A DNA stretch of 64,000 nt, taken from NCBI RefSeq assembly GCF_000251145.1, contig NZ_AIDW01000009.1, forward strand, positions 1 to 64,000, given 5' to 3'. Made by a program: the position numbers and the translations under genes. Under the pieces are notes generated by a model. That model ran no database searches, was not told the DNA's origin, and saw nothing but the letters and a program-made list of their open reading frames with translations. Below, piece after piece: positions 62,286 to 64,000 of this stretch (positions are counted from its first letter, which is position 1; each line of letters opens with the position of its first letter). This stretch comes from Sphingomonas sp. PAMC 26621 (lineage in GTDB: Bacteria; Pseudomonadota; Alphaproteobacteria; Sphingomonadales; Sphingomonadaceae).

Positions 62286-63715
62286 TCCGCCCGATCGGCC
62301 TCGTATCGCTCGTGGCGGTCCTGTTGTCGTCCTGCGCGGCGGTCCCGCACGATCCACCGCAGGTCGCGCAGGTGCAGCCGACGACATTTGGTTTGAGCAA
62401 TGCGAGCACGTCGATCGCGGCGGACTGGTGGACCGCGTTCAAGGATCCGCAGCTCGATACGCTGGTGACGATGGGCCTTGCCGCCAATCCATCGCTTGAC
62501 CGTGCGCTCGCGCGAGTGCGGATGGCGCAGGCCACGCTCGGGGTACGGCGCGGCGACCAGTTGCCGCAGGTGACGCTCGACGGCCAGTCGACGTATCAGC
62601 GCTTCCCGGACCGCTCGCTTTATCCGCCGCCTTTTGCGGGCAACGCCTATCCGACCACATCGGTGCAGGCGAACCTCAACTGGAACCTCGACTTGTTCGG
62701 CCGCCAACGCGCGCTGGTCGCGGGTGCCCGCGCCGATGTGGCGGCGGCGGCGCTCGATGCGGCGGCGGCGCGGCTGATGGTGTCGACCTCGATCGCGCAG
62801 GCCTATGTCGGGCTCGCCCGCGCGGACCAGCTGATCCGCGTCGCGGACAGTTTCGTCGCGACGCGGCGGCAGGCGCTGGGCTTCGTCAATTCGCGGATCC
62901 GCAACAAGCTCGCCAGCCAGTTCGAGCTGCGCCAGGCCGAGACGCTGCTCGCCGAGGCCGATCAGGCGCGCACCCGCGCGGTCGCGCAGCGCGAATTGCT
63001 CGTCCACGCGATCGCCGCACTGGTCGGACGGGGCGCGGATTTCTACCCGCAGATCGCCAGCCCCAAACTGGCCTTCGATGCCCCGCCGATGGTCCCCGCG
63101 ATGCTCCCGGCGGATCTGCTCGGGCGGCGTCCCGATCTGCTCGCCGGGCAGGCGCGGATCGATTCCGCCGCGGCGGGGCGCAAGGTCGCGCGCGCGGACT
63201 TCCTGCCCAACGTCAGCATCCAGGCGCTCGCAGGCTTTGCCGCGCTCGGGCTCGGCAGCTTCTTCGATCTCGGCGCGCGGACCTATGGCGCTGGCCCGGC
63301 GATCCACGTGCCGATCTTCGAGGGCGGCAAGCTCAAGGCGCAATATCGTGGCGCAACCGCCGCGCTCGACGAGGCGGTCGCCGCTTATGACGATGCGGTG
63401 CTCGGCGCGGTGCGGGATTCGGCGGATGCGCTGACCCAGGTCCGCGCGACCGACCAGGATACGCTCGCGCAACGCCGCGTCGTTGCGGGGCTGCGCGAGA
63501 CGGTGCGGCTCGATCAGGTCCGTGTCTCGACCGGGCTTGGCTCGCAGCTCGACAGCATCGACGCGGGCTTCCGCCTGCTCGAGGCGGAACAGGCGCTGGT
63601 CGGACTCCAGTCCGATGCGCTGACCCGCCGGATTCAGCTCATCGCCGCGCTTGGCGGCGGTTTCGATTCTTCCTCCCCGCCGCCTGCAGCGGCCCTTGCG
63701 GACAGCGCATCATGA
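62282..63715 (+). CDS. Outer-membrane efflux lipoprotein (NodT family)
   Basis: 477 residues starting at GTG 62282. Lipobox LVAVLLSSC-AA gives a lipoprotein. NodT features: STSIAADWWTAFKDPQLDTLV, then LARVRMAQATLGVRRGDQLPQV, LNWNLDLFGRQRALVAGARADV and the second-half LAGQARIDSAAAGRKVARADFLPN. It forms the outer-membrane channel with the adaptor encoded next (ATGA overlap). Confidence 0.92.
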   Translation: MIRPIGLVSLVAVLLSSCAAVPHDPPQVAQVQPTTFGLSNASTSIAADWWTAFKDPQLDTLVTMGLAANPSLDRALARVRMAQATLGVRRGDQLPQVTLDGQSTYQRFPDRSLYPPPFAGNAYPTTSVQANLNWNLDLFGRQRALVAGARADVAAAALDAAAARLMVSTSIAQAYVGLARADQLIRVADSFVATRRQALGFVNSRIRNKLASQFELRQAETLLAEADQARTRAVAQRELLVHAIAALVGRGADFYPQIASPKLAFDAPPMVPAMLPADLLGRRPDLLAGQARIDSAAAGRKVARADFLPNVSIQALAGFAALGLGSFFDLGARTYGAGPAIHVPIFEGGKLKAQYRGATAALDEAVAAYDDAVLGAVRDSADALTQVRATDQDTLAQRRVVAGLRETVRLDQVRVSTGLGSQLDSIDAGFRLLEAEQALVGLQSDALTRRIQLIAALGGGFDSSSPPPAAALADSAS

Positions 63716-64000
63716 ACGACCAGACCCCCACCGACTGGAAGCGCAAGACGGAAACCGCCGAGCGCATCGATCCGGTCGTCGGCCCCGAGCCGATCGCCGC
63801 CGAACCGCCCCCCACGCCGGTCGATCCCGCGATCAAGCGCCGGTCGCGGATCCGGCGGATCGGGTTCCTGATCCTCGCGCTTGTCGTGCTGATCGGACTG
63901 ATCCTCTACGGCATCAGTGTCTTCACTGCGCCCGCGACCGAGGAAACCGACGACGCCTATGTCGCTGGCAACGTCGTCTCGGTGACGGCACGCGACGGTG
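63712..64000 (+). CDS. EmrA/HlyD-type membrane fusion protein (partial, runs off the window)
   Basis: 96 residues visible. Cytoplasmic Pro/Glu-rich start, one transmembrane helix (FLILALVVLIGLILYGISVF) and the EmrA motif ETDDAYVAGNVVSVTARDG that opens the lipoyl domain. The 3' end lies outside. With the MarR and NodT genes it forms an emrAB-type drug or phenolic export operon; an MFS pump gene is expected downstream. Confidence 0.9.
   Translation, partial: MNDQTPTDWKRKTETAERIDPVVGPEPIAAEPPPTPVDPAIKRRSRIRRIGFLILALVVLIGLILYGISVFTAPATEETDDAYVAGNVVSVTARDG

Overview
The window is high-GC alphaproteobacterial DNA and most resembles Sphingomonas or a close Sphingomonadales relative. Pointers are the Oar-like TonB-dependent receptor followed by flavin-dependent halogenase, SapC and JmjC-type cupin genes, the FixL/FixJ-style two-component pair, many GTG/TTG starts with ATGA-type overlaps, and a dispersed palindrome typical of sphingomonads. 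The first 29 bases match a Roche/454 sequencing adaptor, so position 1 is an unclipped contig end. Two genes carry a one-base shortfall in a G-run, the usual 454 error.

Layout. 0-1.3 kb: an IS3-family element. 1.5-3.7 kb: a secreted small protein, a 5'-truncated hybrid histidine kinase and a lone receiver. 4-8.7 kb: a GH39 glycosidase, a cupin protein, a Gfo/Idh/MocA oxidoreductase and a VOC protein. 8.9-10.5 kb: L-serine ammonia-lyase under a tandem glycine riboswitch. 10.8-14.1 kb: a LuxR-type regulator and a sensor kinase/response regulator pair.

14.0-20.5 kb is the most unusual block. A tightly overlapping minus-strand operon encodes a membrane protein with paired histidines, a 21-haem c-type cytochrome, a 5-haem c-type cytochrome and a TPR plus beta-barrel protein. 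Divergently, there is a membrane-anchored ferredoxin-flavoprotein whose FAD domain looks circularly permuted. Together they look like an electron route from the cytoplasm or inner membrane across the periplasm to the outer membrane. A 22-24 nt motif built on AATAC-N6-AATACG lies in front of this cluster, in front of the sensor kinase, and downstream of the LuxR gene.

20.6-24.4 kb: an aldo/keto reductase with a divergent LysR regulator, and a beta-helix glycan-active protein. 24.5-38.8 kb is a glycan-utilisation-like locus: GH16, a DUF6445-like protein, GH3 (frameshifted), a TonB receptor, two flavin-dependent halogenases, SapC, a JmjC-like cupin, a LacI regulator and an MFS transporter. It probably handles beta-glucan. 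38.9-46.4 kb: a fused double alpha/beta-hydrolase, a frameshifted SDR, a deacetylase plus a remnant of another, an ankyrin protein, a small DUF3253-like protein and a DUF885 peptidase-like protein.

46.8-50.4 kb: an isolated mreB, three small genes and lysA. 50.5-55.7 kb: an SDR, a zinc-free MDR oxidoreductase, a GH75-like protein with a NodB deacetylase, and a YkuD_2 L,D-transpeptidase-like protein. 55.9-61.6 kb: a heavy-metal-type RND efflux operon. 61.8-64 kb: a MarR-NodT-EmrA-like export operon that runs off the window. No tRNA, rRNA or CRISPR array was recognised.
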